In this document: piece by piece, positions 11,601-23,027 of the stretch
How the letters are laid out: each line of letters opens with the position of its first letter
Numbering within the stretch: the first letter of the stretch is position 1
Assembly (NCBI RefSeq): GCF_000264995.1
Contig: NW_006767435.1
Location: forward strand, 927,523-991,522
Length of the DNA: 64,000 bases
Reading direction: 5' to 3'
Source of the DNA: Punctularia strigosozonata HHB-11173 SS5
Lineage: Eukaryota > Basidiomycota > Agaricomycetes > Corticiales > Punctulariaceae
Made by a program: the position numbers and the translations under genes
The notes under the pieces: generated by a model
The model's database searches: none
What the model was told of the DNA's origin: nothing
The model's input: only the letters and a program-made list of their open reading frames with translations

Positions 11601-13298
11601 TCATGCGGGCCCGCCGTCTCCCCCGGCGAGATCTTTCATCGCCTTTTGCACCTCGAGCCGCTCCATCACCGCCCTGTGGAGACTCGATTGCTGCCGGGCC
11701 GATGCTTTCGCTTTGGCTTTTGATTGCGATTGCGATTGCGATTGCGATGTCGGTAGGGATGATGGGTCCGTCGAGGGATCCGGTGGCGCCGCAGCTGACG
11801 GATCGGTGGGGTGATTCACGTGCGTCGCTGCCGTCGTTGATGATGATGACGACGACGTCGTCGTCAAGTGCGAGGGGACGATGATGGGCGTTTGGCGGGG
11901 CGGCGGGGGCCACTGGGAGGAAAAGAGGTTATGAGAATGATTTTATGTTTTTATTCATTGTTGGGAGAGGGGGGGACACTTGATAGGAGGAGGGGATACG
12001 TACGCCGCGATTGGGTTGATTGAAGTGGAGGGCGGCCCATGGAGGGCATTCCTTTTCCAGGTGCGTGATGTGGTCTTCGAGGTATCGCAGACGGTCCAGG
12101 AGAGATCGCGGCGGGGCGGGTACTGCGAAAAGAGGGAATCGCGTGAGATGGGAAAAGGCCGTGCGGAAGGGACGGGGGGCGGGCGGGCGTTTACCGTAGC
12201 GGACCGCGAAGTGGGCCTCGATGTTGCGCAGGCGCACGTCGAGGCCAGGGTGCCTTTGCGCGGTCGGTACGCCCGGGTGCGCGGCGGCGCCGGAGGAGGA
12301 GGCGGAGGCGGAGGGGGCGCCGGTGCCGGCTTTCACGGTGCGCCGCAGAGGCCCGTCCTCGTTCTTCGCGATGTCGTACTTCATCTGCACGTCGCGGTCG
12401 ACGGGCTTGGCGTCCGTGCGCGCGCACGACGCCGGTCTTTCCGTGCCCGCGTCTCCGTCTTCGACGTTCAGGCGGCGTTTCTTCTCGGCGAGGGAGTGGA
12501 GGAACTCGGCGCGGTTGGAGGCGTCGTTCCGTGCCCGGTTGCGCGCGAGGAATTGGGCGATGGACCGGTTGATCTGCCTGAAAAAAAGACAGAGACGGTC
12601 TCGTCGATTGAGCGCACGGACCGAGGGAGCGGGTATGACTTTCGTTTTATACCTACGTCGGAGGTTGAGGAGGACGGCCACCGGAGAGATGGACGTGGTC
12701 CAGCTTGCGCTCGTCCAACGGTATTCGTGGTCCCTTCTCGTCCGAGCCGGTCAGTCCTCCTTTTTCATGCAGCAGCTGCGGCGCGTTTTCGAATATCAGT
12801 CACGTCGACGTGGTGGGGTCCAACGATGAGACACGGCGCGTTCACCTGAAGATGTTCGCGCAGCGTGTCGAGCGCGCTCGCGACGGTGGTCTGCTCGACG
12901 TCCGGGTTGAGCACGAGCATGTCGAGCTCGAACCCTTTCAAAGCCTGCGTCAGGCCAGCTTGTTCCAGAAAGGTTTTGATCGCCGTGTCCCAGCCTCGGC
13001 GGAACGGGACAGGAGGGGGAGACGGCGTTCTGCCTGGCGATCTCGCTTCACGTCGCGGAGTCCCGGCATCCTGACCTCGCCCGTGCGAGCCGGAAGGCTG
13101 GTACGCGGAGGACGACGAGGATTGTGCAGGCGCGTTGCCGCCGTTCGAGGGTGCTGCGAACGCTTGGGGCCGAGAGGGGTGATGAGGGGAGTAGTATGCT
13201 AATGAGGACGCGCTCGGTTGGGCTTGTGATGTCCCGTCGTTGCGGGCCCCGGGGCTCTGAGAAGGACCGGCGGCAGACGGTGGCGGCCCGTTCGCCAT
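11601..13298 (-). CDS. MBIP (MAP3K12-binding inhibitory protein 1) homologue
   Basis: In animals MBIP is a subunit of the ATAC histone acetyltransferase complex and binds the kinase MAP3K12. Conserved blocks here: SCARTDA, a central RLRNIEAHFAVRY, then SLLDRLRYLEDHITHLEKE (coiled coil) and CPPWAALHFNQPNRG, the order seen in MBIP. The C-terminus has a Ser/Thr-rich linker with an (SQ)n run and a final helix LHRAVMERLEVQKAMKDLAG. The first true ATG is 13298 (MANGPPPSAAGP). The N-terminal third is disordered. Introns separate RY|VPAPPR, NRG|WPPPPR and PPT|QINRS. The intron near 12770 is uncertain; a GTTGGA donor near 12825 fits best. The gene is divergent from the Rpp21 gene by only 175 bp. What it does in a fungus is unknown. 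Confidence 0.75.
11713..11749 (-). repeat. Hexamer repeat encoding (Ser-Gln)n
   Basis: Several copies of a CGATTG-type hexamer stand in the last exon of the MBIP-like gene and encode an SQSQSQSQ run in a disordered linker. Confidence 0.8.
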
Positions 13299-13473
13299 GG
13301 CCAACGACGACGAAGGGAAACAGACGCGACGTTCTCAGGCGATCGATCCACGCGCCCTCGTTTCGCGACTTCCTCCTCTCAGCTGCACCTGTTTGCCTCC
13401 AAGCTTAGCTTGAAGCTCGATCACCAGTGCACAGTACCCGACTGCGCGCCGACGGTCGTATCTGTTTTGACCG
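13299..13473. promoter_or_regulatory. 175-bp bidirectional promoter
   Basis: It separates the start codons of the MBIP-like gene (leftward, 13298) and the Rpp21 gene (rightward, 13474). Both transcripts must start inside this interval. No TATA box is evident, as is common for housekeeping pairs. Confidence 0.6.
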
Positions 13474-14454
13474 ATGGCGAAGAAGAACACCAAGGACGAG
13501 GCGCCGAATCCGAACGCCGTCGCCAACCGCGACATCCTGCAGCGGCTCAACTTCCTCTACCAGGCCAGCGTCTACATGAACAGCATCCAGCCTCCCTCCG
13601 CCCACGCGGGCCCCTCTCAGAGTTCAATCAAGCCCGATGCGGCGGCCCCGGTCGCAGCGACGCCTGGAGAGGCTAGCGCGCCCTCACGCCCGGTCGCAAC
13701 CAAGAAGCGGCGGCCGCGCCGGACGATCAGGACGACCGATCTGGCGCGGGAGTACGTGAAGGACATGAAGCTCGTCGGGCGCAAGACGACGGTCCGGCTG
13801 TACGTCTTTCGCAGCCGGATCTCCAAGGGACGATCCGACTTACACACACATCGTTTTTAGGGACCCGTCCGTGAAACGCACGATCTGCAAGGGCTGCAAC
13901 CTCGTCCTTCTCCCTGGGACGACCGCGCGCGTGCGTATCCACGGTGCGTTTTCGTCCCTCGCCTTGTATATCATGCTCTAATGTGTACACCACATGCAAC
14001 CTTTTGGGTTTTCGCCTCTATCTTTCGTTCGTTTCTAGCATCGTGCTCGCACGGGAACGCGATCGTATACACTTGCCTCTCCTGCCACATGCTCCGCCGG
14101 ATACCCGCCCCGCCTACGCTCGACCCTCCAACAACAGCAACAACAACAACAACAGCGCTATCAGAAGCCGCTCCCGGCGCGGCCCATCACGAAGATCCCC
14201 CGCAGTCTATACATGACGTCGATCAGGCCAAAAACGACGCGGGCGTCGTCGTCGCCGTCGCGCCTTGCGCAGCCCCGGGCTCATCTATGAGCCACGCCGA
14301 GCGCGAGCGCGTGGGGACGATCCGCCGCCCGAGGGGCAAGAAGCCGCGCGCGGCGCGGCCGCCCCCCCTGTTCCAACGCGCGAACGCCGGGCACGTCGTC
14401 TTTCGCGGCAACGAGCCGATCACGGACCCGGACGCGAGCTATCCGTGGGCGTAA
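13474..14454 (+). CDS. RNase P/MRP subunit Rpp21/Rpr2/Snm1 family
   Basis: This family binds RNase P RNA, which trims tRNA 5' ends, or the related RNase MRP. Three exons (13474-13799, 13861-13943, 14039-14454) close exactly to 274 residues. The N-terminal helix is conserved (ANRDILQRLNFLYQASVYMN), and the basic stretch TKKRRPRRTIRT precedes LAREYVKDMKLVGRKTTVRL. The zinc ribbon is complete: CKGCNLVLLPGTTARVRI followed by VYTCLSCHMLRRIP, giving two CxxC pairs. Human RPP21 is 154 residues; the extra length here is the low-complexity C-terminal half. Rpr2 (RNase P) and Snm1 (MRP) cannot be separated from sequence alone. Confidence 0.92.
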
Positions 14455-14653
14455 AGTCCATCACCTTGCACACACGAAGCGCACGAATACGTGCCCCCGC
14501 CCCCCTCCCCCCGCGCGCTCTCTCTCTCTCTATCATCCTTCTTAACAAACGGAGAGGGGAAAAAATAAAAACAACTGCCGCAGATATAAAGGACAGAAAA
14601 ACGCGCTCGGCCAAAAAAAAACCGGGGTGGGGCTCGTCGTCTTCCTTATTTTC

Positions 14654-16621
14654 CTACTCCTTGCCGGCAACGATGTTGACGAGGATCTCCTGAACGCTCC
14701 GCCTCGTCCACCGGCTCAGGTCCGGCGGCGGCTGCGCGGCGGGGAACGCCAGGCTGGCGAGGACCTGCTCCTCCGGGCTCGCGCGCGCGCGCAGCCGGTG
14801 CGCGATCGCGAGCGGCACCGCGCTGCGCACGTCCGCCTCCGACGCATCCATCGCCCGCGCCGGGAGCGGGAGCGGGAGCGCGTCCCGGGACACCAGCGTG
14901 CGCGCCGCCGAGCTCTTCCCCGCCGATCGCCGGTCGGGATCGTGCACCGTCTGCGCGTCCTCCTCCTCCTCCTCCATCTCCATCTCCTCCTCCATCTTCT
15001 CCTCCACATCGTCCTCCTCCAGATCGTCCTCCTCGTCGTGTCCGTCGTGCGTGCGAGGGGAGGGATGGGGATGTCGAGGACGGATGCCGGTCGTGTCCCC
15101 GTCGAGGAGCCGCAGCGCGCGCACGACGTCCGCCGCGTCCTTGTGGGCGCGCACGGTGAGGAGCGCGCCGTCGAGCTCGGGGTGGTGTCGCGCGAGGGAG
15201 ACGAGGTCGGCGAGGTAGAGGTCGAGCGTCGGGTGGACGCGCACGGAGGCGCGCAGCGTGCGCAGCGCGGCGAGATCGGCGTGCGAGATCGGCGGGCCGC
15301 TGCCGCCGGGGGAGGAGGAGGAGGGGGGATCGTCGTCGGGGGCGTGGGCGGCGCCCGAAATGGATACGTGCGCGCAGACGGAGAAGCGGTCGAGCTGCGG
15401 GCTGGCGTCAGCGGGGAAGAGGAGGAGGGAGGAAGAGGGAGGAGGGAGGGAGGAAGGCGGAGGAAAGAGGAGGAAGGAGGAGGAAAGGGCAACTCACGAG
15501 GCCGGGGTGGATCGCGGGCGGCTCGTGCGCGTCGTCTGGGCAGACGGACACCACCATGAAGCCCGGCGGGAGATCGCGCTGCGCGCCGTCGGGCGCGGCG
15601 AAATGGCCGTCGAGGAGGGTCTGGAAGAGGCACCGCTGCGCGGGCACGCCGACGTGCTCGAGGCCGGTGAGGACGAGCGCGTCCGGGACCGTCGTCGTCT
15701 CGGTGGGCTCGGCTGGCGCGCGGGGTATCACGGACGGCTCCGGGGGGGCGTGCGGGGGCGTCGGGCGGAGGGAGCCTTTGGTGGGGCCGTCGCGCGCCCG
15801 CGTGCCGATGCTGCTCGGGTGCGAGGAGGGCCGGCGGAGGGCGCGCGGAGGCGAGAGGAAGAGGGCGCGCAGGAGGTCGGCCGGGGCGAGCGCGTGCCGG
15901 AGCTTGAGTTTCTGGGTGCGCAGGCCGAAGACGGTGGCGAGGATCTGTAGATTAGACGGAGGCGCGGGGTCAGCAGCGTCCCCTGCGCGTTAACACGTTG
16001 ACGATGGATTCTCTCGCGTCATCCGTCTGGACGGGTGGCGCAGGGGGGGGCGGTGCGTCAAGAAGTCAATTAAAACTTGGGAGGCGCGCCATCAATCGAT
16101 AGTGGCTGGGTTGGCAGGGGTGGCGGACGTGCGGGAGGCGCAGGTCATAGGATACCAAACGCGTGCGCTGAGCGCTCGGAGGCACTGAACGGCTCGGATC
16201 AGGCGCCTCAGACGTCTCAATGTATCAAAGGGCGTTATGACACGATCTGGCAGGATGCAGTAATCCGGGGTGTGTATAGATGCAGGCCGCACCTGGCCAG
16301 CCCCACGCTCGGTCCGATGATGGCGAAACCGATACAGGGAACGCCGACGACGAAAGGCCGCAGCATCAAAAGCAGCTGGTATATCGAGAAAGATAATAGA
16401 GATGGGAGACTCACCGAAGAGGTTAATCGGGCTACGGAGCTGATATCGGCTGGGCGGGTACGGATCAGGAGATGTTTGTTGCCCGAGATCAGGCAGAGCA
16501 GCAGCGACTGGAGGATGACGGGGTCTTTGATGAGCGTCGGTGGGGCACCTAGGTCCTGCAGGCGCGATAGGAGCACCGCGAAGTAGCCGGACGCGCCGGG
16601 GTCGAAACCTGAGCCTGACAT
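14654..16621 (-). CDS. Mg-chelatase/MoxR-like AAA protein with degenerate ATP site
   Basis: Three exons (16415-16621, 15498-15944, 14654-15394) close in frame to 464 residues. The fold follows Mg-chelatase I/MoxR-type AAA domains. ILQSLLLCLISGNKHLLIRT occupies the Walker A position but lacks GxxGxGKS. DALVLTGLEHVGVPAQRCLF replaces Walker B. PPGFMVVSVCP, IHPGLLDRFSVCAHVSI and a helical lid (LDLYLADLVSLARHHPELDG) follow. An acidic Glu/Asp-rich run sits before the last helix, EEQVLASLAFP. The motifs suggest a non-hydrolysing AAA relative, probably a scaffold; its role is unknown. The first intron (15945-16414, 470 nt) is about eight times the local norm, so a missed exon or insertion there is possible. 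Confidence 0.65.
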
Positions 16622-17467
16622 ATTCGATGAGATGACCGTTAGTAGTATGGCGCCTATGCCTGTTTTCCTTTGTTAGCGTTTCAGGTGGATGCAGATCGGC
16701 GTGGGTGTGGACGCAGGGTGCGCGTGCAGAGAGGGCTGGCTGGCAACGGGCCCGCGTCAGACGTTGATGGGAGAAACCCCCCGTCTGGACCGAGGATCTG
16801 TGGTTTCTCGGTGAACCAGGTCAATGCCCCCTGGACGCCACTGGGAGGAGGATGTATATGATTGATTGGAGTATGGTATGCTAGTTGCCGTTCGGTTGCG
16901 CGATGGGATCTGGTCCCTGGGCAAGGCTGTCCCTTATGTCGACAGATTGCGCCGTCGCAGAGGGACCAGGCGACGAACACGAAAGGGAGGAAGGAAGCTC
17001 GTGCGGGCCAATGGCGCGGTCCGCTGGGCCGGACGTTCTCACGGGATAATATTGGCCGAATAATCGCGTCTTCACGTCCGCCCCCTGCACGAGGCTGCTC
17101 GCTGATGGAAGCCGGGCGCGGTAACTAGGCGTGCGGCGCTTCGGCGAGTCGAAGCACGCCCACCCTTGCCGCCGCTCAGACCGGAAATATGACCACAGAG
17201 ATCCCGTACGTATAGATACCAGACGCTGCCTGGCTCTCATGATTGACAGAACCCCCATGCGCCTGCGCGCGTTACCCCCGGTTTGCGCGCTCCTTCATAT
17301 ACCGTTCTCCTGAGCCTTGCGTCGGGATCCCGATCTTCCGTCGCGCTTCTAGACGACTCGACTGCCCCCTTGCTTATCTCTGGCGTCGCAACGTCGACCA
17401 GTAACCACTCGATCGGCCACCAGAGCTCTGCTAGCCCCCTTGGACCGTCGTAGCTAGCGCGCTCTGC
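16622..17467. promoter_or_regulatory. Divergent intergenic region
   Basis: It lies between the 5' ends of the AAA-like gene and the membrane protein gene. Short frames on both strands have no recognisable motifs. No TATA box or repeat is convincing. Confidence 0.4.
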
Positions 17468-19814
17468 ATGGCCGACGTTTATCGCGTTATCATCGACGAT
17501 ACATCTCCAGTCGTATATTACGCTCCCTTGGCGGAACCCCTCACCAACTCCGACCCGCTCACCGGATGGGTGCCCTTCTTCACCGACTCCGGCTTTCCGA
17601 CCAGCGCCTCCCTCGGCGACGTCGGGAACGGCACGAGCTACCATGTCACCTCGCTCAGCGGCGCGCAGCTGTCCGTGCAATGGTTCGGTACGCGTCTCGC
17701 TCTCGACCCCGTTTCAGTCCCGAGATCTCAACCGGGTTTCCGTTCCGCGCTGGGTCTCGCGCGCGTGCAGGAACGGGCATCCAGCTTTTCGGCAACGCGA
17801 CGGGTGCCTCTTACGACATCCTCGTCGACGGCAAAGCGAGCGTCGCCTTCTCCTCGTCTCTGGACGAGAACGTCCTCGCCGCCGTCGACGATCTCAAGCA
17901 GGGTAACCACACCATCTCGCTCGTCGCCCGCCCGGACACGAACACGACCGCCAGCTCGATCGCGTTCGACCGCGCGACCGCGACCATATCCGCCGAACGC
18001 GCCAAGTAAAGTAGTTTCGTGCCGCGTCGCCCTTCTCGCCGAGGCTGATATATTTCGTTTCTTCCCCCCCCCCCACCCCCGCGGTAGTTGCACTATCGAC
18101 ACCGCGCCCGTGGACGATCGCGACGTCGCGTTTCGCGGCGCGTGGTCTTTCACGTCCGACATCGCGATCGGGGGCAAGAACCAGTCGTTTCACGCGTCCA
18201 ACTCGAGCGGCGACGACGCGACCTTCCGCTTCACCGGTGAGTGACGCGCGGCGCGATGTCGGTGTAAACCACCCCGCACAGCCTTTCTCACAAAAAAAAA
18301 AAATCCCCCCCTAACAGGATCCGCGGTGTACGTGTACGGCTTCCTCAGCGAACGCTCGGGCCCCTACAATGTCACGCTGGACGCGCTATCGGCGTCGTAC
18401 GACGGCCAGTCGCCCTGGACCGAAGAGACGCTGCTGTTCCACGCCACCGGCCTCGACGACTCGCAAGCGCACAACCTGAAGATCGTGAACGCCGGCGACA
18501 GTATGCTAGCGATCGGCACTCTAGAGGTGGTCACAGTGACAGGCGGCGTATCGTATGCACCCACTTCCTCCTTATTTCACGCACAAAGACCGGTGTATTC
18601 ACGGGACCCCACATAGGACGCACCCTCACTCGGGTCTGCCCCGAGGCACGATCGCCGCGCTCGCCGTCACAGGCGCCCTCGTCTTCCTCGCCCTCCTCGG
18701 CCTGCTCCTCTTCTTCCTCCTCCGGCGACGCCGCCGCCGAAAGTCGTCCTCTCCCGCCCTCCGCGGCTTCGCCCTCGGCCTGCCCGCCGTCGACCTCGCC
18801 TCCGACGACGGCCACGGCACCGCCCTCGCCGAGAAAGGCGACAGCACCCACGGGCGCGACGACCCGTCGCCCGTCGTGTTCGCGCCCGTCTTCGGCGTCG
18901 CGCAGCCGCCGATCGGGCCCGGCCGGCAGCGGCGACGGTCGCGCACGATTTCGTGGGCGGCGACGCCGCATCCGCACGATCGCCGCGGGAGCGGCTCGGC
19001 GCTCCTGGCGAACGTCGCCGGCGATCCCGGGTACGCGTCGACGGACACCAACGGCAACCGGCCGGCGAGCGCGCCGAGCATCGCGGACGACCTGCGGCGC
19101 ATCGCGCGCGCGGAGGCGCTCTGTCTGCCCGGCGCCCAGGCCGCCACTTCCGGGGGAGAAGGAGGTGGTGGTCGAGGGGGAGGGGGAGGGGGCGAACCCG
19201 GAGCGACGCGCCGGCAGCGCGACAACGTACTCTCCTTCATCGACTTTGCGTCCTCGACGCCCTCCTCCATCCGGGCCGACAACTCCACCTCCGCGTCCTC
19301 CTCCCGCATGGACGACGGTGCCGCTGCTGCTGCACTGGGCGAGCCGCCCGGCACGGCGACGACGCAGCGGTTCAAGTCGTCCCCGGACCAGATCTCGCTC
19401 ACGCTCCAGGGCCCGCGGCGGATCTCGACGACCGCGACGCACGCGCGCGGGGCGTCGGCCGCGTCCTCCGGCGGGGAGGAGGAGCGGGTCTCCCCGACGG
19501 AGAGCATGCCCGTCACCGTGTCCGACATCCAGTTCCGGCCCGCGGACGAGCTGTCGCAGTTCGATCCGGCGTCGAGGCGGGCGAGCGGCGAGCCTTCCCA
19601 GCAGCAGCAGCAGCACCCGCCGCACCCGCCGCTGCGCACGACGTCGTCGCCGTTCATTGTGCAGAGGATGCTGGGGATCGGGCCGGGCACCCCGCCGCTG
19701 CCGACAGTGACGGTCAGCACCCCGCCGCCTGCTGGTCCGCCGCCCCGGCCGTGGCCGATGTCTCCTCGCTCTCCCGGATCATCTCCTCCGCCTCCGCCTC
19801 GGGGTCCGCGATAG
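17468..19814 (+). CDS. Single-pass membrane protein with beta-sandwich ectodomain
   Basis: Five exons (17468-17687, 17771-18005, 18088-18236, 18318-18552, 18617-19814) close exactly to 678 residues. The N-terminal half resembles the lectin/galactose-binding-like extracellular domains of many mushroom type I membrane proteins. VIIDDTSPVVYYAP is the usual opening, and two similar segments follow: SVQWFGTGIQLFGNATGASY and ATFRFTGSAVYVYGFLSERS. One transmembrane helix (TIAALAVTGALVFLALLGLL) is followed by a stop-transfer run of Arg/Lys. The long cytoplasmic tail is Ser/Pro/Gly-rich and disordered. There is no obvious signal peptide before the first domain. Function is unknown; the family is common in Agaricomycetes. 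Confidence 0.8.
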
Positions 19815-20961
19815 CGATCTCCCCCCTTCCCTTCTTGCCTGCGATGCGATGGCAAAACATTCGCACATCCCATCGCACCCCACATCCGCTTCCTTTCCGG
19901 CGTTGATTGGGTTCTGGAGCAGTGAAATGGCAGGCTACTGTTTTTTTTTTACTATCTTACAGCGCACATCCCCTTTCCCATTCTTAAACGACCATTTTTT
20001 TTTCTTCCTCGGTTTTCTTCCATCCATCGGGCGAATCGCATCACTGGCCAAAACAGGACCTCGAACTATATACTTCATCGCATTTTTTGACTTTTTTTCT
20101 TTCTGTACGGCTTTTTTCTCATCTTCGCATCAACGCGCGTTCCGTCCTCTCCTTGTAAAAACTCTGTGTACTTGTATGTTTGTTATGTTTAGGGATCGAT
20201 CGGCTGTAGTGGGTCAGCCAAAAGCCCCGCGTGGAAGACAGACCATCGCATCGGCCCGGGTTGAACGTTGGTACTCCAAACGGGGAACGCGTTCCGGGAG
20301 CGGGTGGAACGGGGGGGGGGGCTGACTCCAGAGCCGCGAAAGTGGGTTTAGTCCGTTTCGCGCGTAAGAGATCCGACGGAGGCGCATGGGGAGGAGCAAC
20401 GTTCGCGGTTGCAGGGAAACGTTAACCTCCCCTGATCTCCGGCCCATTGTTAGGCATAGCAGTCCACGTATTGCGCCCCCAGTGGTGGACGAAGCTTCAT
20501 CTACGGCTCGTCTGCTGACTTCCCTTCTCGTCTGAGGACCGGGGTCAGCGGTTGCCCGGATCTACGAAGCCTGGTATGCGCAGCGCGATAAGACGGACCT
20601 GGGCACTCTCAGTGCCCTCCCGCCTTGAAATGACTCTGAAACGCTTCATATGCGGCCCTCGTGCGCTGATTGCGCTCGATGTGGGCGCGCGGAGATTGAC
20701 AAGGTTTTCCGGAAGCCGGGGCGGGTTGCCACGGCGCAGGAACTTCCGCGTGCGAGAGGTATATATGGGACGCGCGCGAGCTTGTGATCACTATGACAGG
20801 GTAACAAAGAGGCGGTAGTTGATGAATTCATGATGCGTATATATATAAGCGCGGAAGAAGACCATAGCGCGCCTTCTCGTTGAGCACATACGATAGCAAT
20901 GAGTCGAGATGCTTCGATCTAATGTCGGGCAGAGTCCGCAGTCTGGTAGAAACTGGGCGAT
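19815..20961. other. Intergenic, T-rich then mixed sequence
   Basis: About 19930-20150 is rich in T runs, consistent with a 3' untranslated or terminator region of the preceding gene. An isolated TATATATAA stands near 20838 on the plus strand, but no gene follows it before the end of the F-box-like gene. No coding frame is supported. Confidence 0.4.
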
Positions 20962-22690
20962 TCAGTCATCGCCCCGTGTCGGCTCGCAAAAATGCTGCAG
21001 GAAAGTTTTCGTCGGTGCCGGACCATGCAGCAACGTACCTGGACTTACGTTGAGTCGCGACGCGTGGTGAGGACTGTGTAGCTGCGTCCGGCAATTCCAG
21101 CCATACCAACAGTTCTCTTGTATCGTCTTGCCTCCTGCATTGATGGTTGACATTAGCCAAAATCTCAGTGTCAGCTGCCAACAGCGATCCACTTACCCTC
21201 GATCTTTGCCGCCAAGCGCCATGACACTATGTGGTCCGCGATGAATCGTCTGATACACGGTGTACAGAGTGAATCGTCTTCCGCCCATTCATGCCCGTAA
21301 TCCTGCGGCGTGTCGGTCTTGTGACGCATAACTCTGCAACGAAGCATATCTCTGATGATGTGCTCGTAGAGGAAGCCGCTGGTATTGCCCTGGATATCGG
21401 CTATGAAATCATTTCGTTCCGTAAGGTTCCGAGCCAAGCGACCGGGCAGCATGTCGAACAGCTGTCCCAAAGTAATTATACCCCTCAAAAGCTCATAGTC
21501 TAAGAGAGGTAGTTGAACTCAGATGCATTGCAATATCGATTTGTGGACGCACTTCCTTTGCACCACAAGTCTCCGGCTTCGTCTGCCGTTACCTGGCAAC
21601 GGTTACCTATTCATGTTCGGTCGGGTATCTGATTGCTGTAGGAAAGGACTGAAATACGGACATGTTGCAGGATACGCTCGTTTTTCGAGCAATGCTGTCC
21701 GCCAATGTGTAGGACGAGTAGAACTGTTGTCGTCCCCGCCTGCTTCCATTCGCTGGGGGCGCTGGCGTTTCTCGTGTAGCTTCGATATCGTGGATGTGAG
21801 GAACGGGCGTGAAATTGGTGTCTCTACAAAATCTCCGACGAAGTCGTCCTCGTCCCATATGCTGCGATCCCTGTAGCATTGGCAGATCAATTTCGGACCA
21901 GCCGCCACGTTCATGTTTACTACTTCGTCTGTTGTATTCTCCTCAGCGCGATTTCAGGACGGAGGACTGGATATGATCACCAGAAGGTTCGGCGTTATGG
22001 ATTGCGCCACCTGCCTTGATGGACCATACGATAGTTTCTCGCGCGAAGTGCACAGCGGCCTCGATCTCCTTCAGTTCCGCATCCGAGAAGGTGTTTAGAT
22101 ACTCCTGCTGATTTTGAGCCGTGTCGCTCGCTGGAGGGGCCATGTCCTCATCGTCCTCGCTATCGATCCCAAATGCAATACAGAAAATCCAGTATCTGTA
22201 CATCGCACGATGGAATCGATGGGATTCGTTGGGATCGAGCTTGGTTTGCGATGTTGAGGGGTCCTTGTGTCTGCATGTACCATGCCCAGGCGTCGATCGC
22301 TCTTCGTGAACGAACTCATATGAGGCTAACGCACCTCCAGCTGAACAAGTCCTCGAGCTCATAGACGACCTTAGCATTCTTGACTAGGTCTTGTAGTTCA
22401 TGTGTTTGTGGAGGTTCTTCCAACACGGAGTGCTCGTCGATCGGAACACCGGTATTCCTAGCGTCAACGTCGCCTTGCATCCGCACGAGGGCTAACGCTT
22501 GTGCAACAGCAGGCCCTGTCTGATTTACGGTGATGGAACGTTGGATGGACATTGGATGACGTTTGTAGACATTGTAAACGGCCTTGCATGAGAGTATGAA
22601 CGAGACAAGGGTTTTGAATTCGTCAATTGTGGAGAGAATACTGTCGACAATATCGTCGTCGAGCGGGAAGCCGTTGTAGGCACGCATCAT
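20962..22690 (-). CDS. F-box-like protein of a basidiomycete-expanded family
   Basis: The start MMRAYNGFPLDDDIVDSILS, followed by EFKTLVSFILSCKAVYNVYK, is an F-box-like helix set, usually the Skp1-binding part of SCF ubiquitin ligases. Family blocks follow: LEDLFSWRHKDPSTSQTKL, FHRAMYRYWIFCIAFG, GPKLICQCYRD, CTPCIRRFIADHIVSW and ENCWYGWNCRTQLHSPHHA, with the last exon ending HFCEPTRGDD at 20962. Exon 1 (22335-22690) and exon 2 (22030-22270) join cleanly. Splicing from about 22030 to 21170 is not fully resolved. The Cys-rich CTPC and CWYGWNC stretches may bind zinc (inference). Substrate unknown. Confidence 0.7.
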
Positions 22691-22731
22691 CGTAAGCTGG
22701 GAGTATGCAAATCGTATGAACCAACCCCCTT

Positions 22732-22739
22732 TTTATATA
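22732..22739 (-). promoter_or_regulatory. TATA box of the F-box-like gene
   Basis: TATATAAA on the minus strand lies 41 bp before the start codon at 22690. A similar block (GTCGG, TATA-like, AAAAGGGG) recurs near 22896-22925. Confidence 0.5.
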
Positions 22740-23027
22740 CTCCGACGCGTCTGACGCGTTAAGATCACGTGTTGTCCTTGACTCATCGTGGTCGTCGCGT
22801 GTCGGGAGCGTCGGTGACCGTACAAGGCAATCCCGACCCTGAACATGAGTCAGGGCGGAGAGATTCGTTCTCGAAATAGCCATGCGCGCTTCGCCGACAA
22901 CACCCCTTTTGGTATATGCCGACGAATCACCATACACACTCTGGGACTAATTCGGGTAGGGGGGTCTTAACCCTGCATTCGGGTCATACGACCTTCCGCT
23001 TTTCCATACGCTCGAACTCGTAACGAG

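Noticed and set aside
14716-15633. Arg/Pro-rich minus-strand frame of about 305 codons
   Set aside because: It overlaps the AAA-like gene in another frame and has no recognisable domain.
18531-19885. Long minus-strand frames opposite the tail of the membrane protein
   Set aside because: They mirror the repetitive Ser/Pro/Gly tail and show no motif or start context.
20838-20846. TATATATAA, a possible promoter for a gene on the plus strand
   Set aside because: Only a very short frame follows before the end of the opposing F-box-like gene, so no transcript unit is supported.
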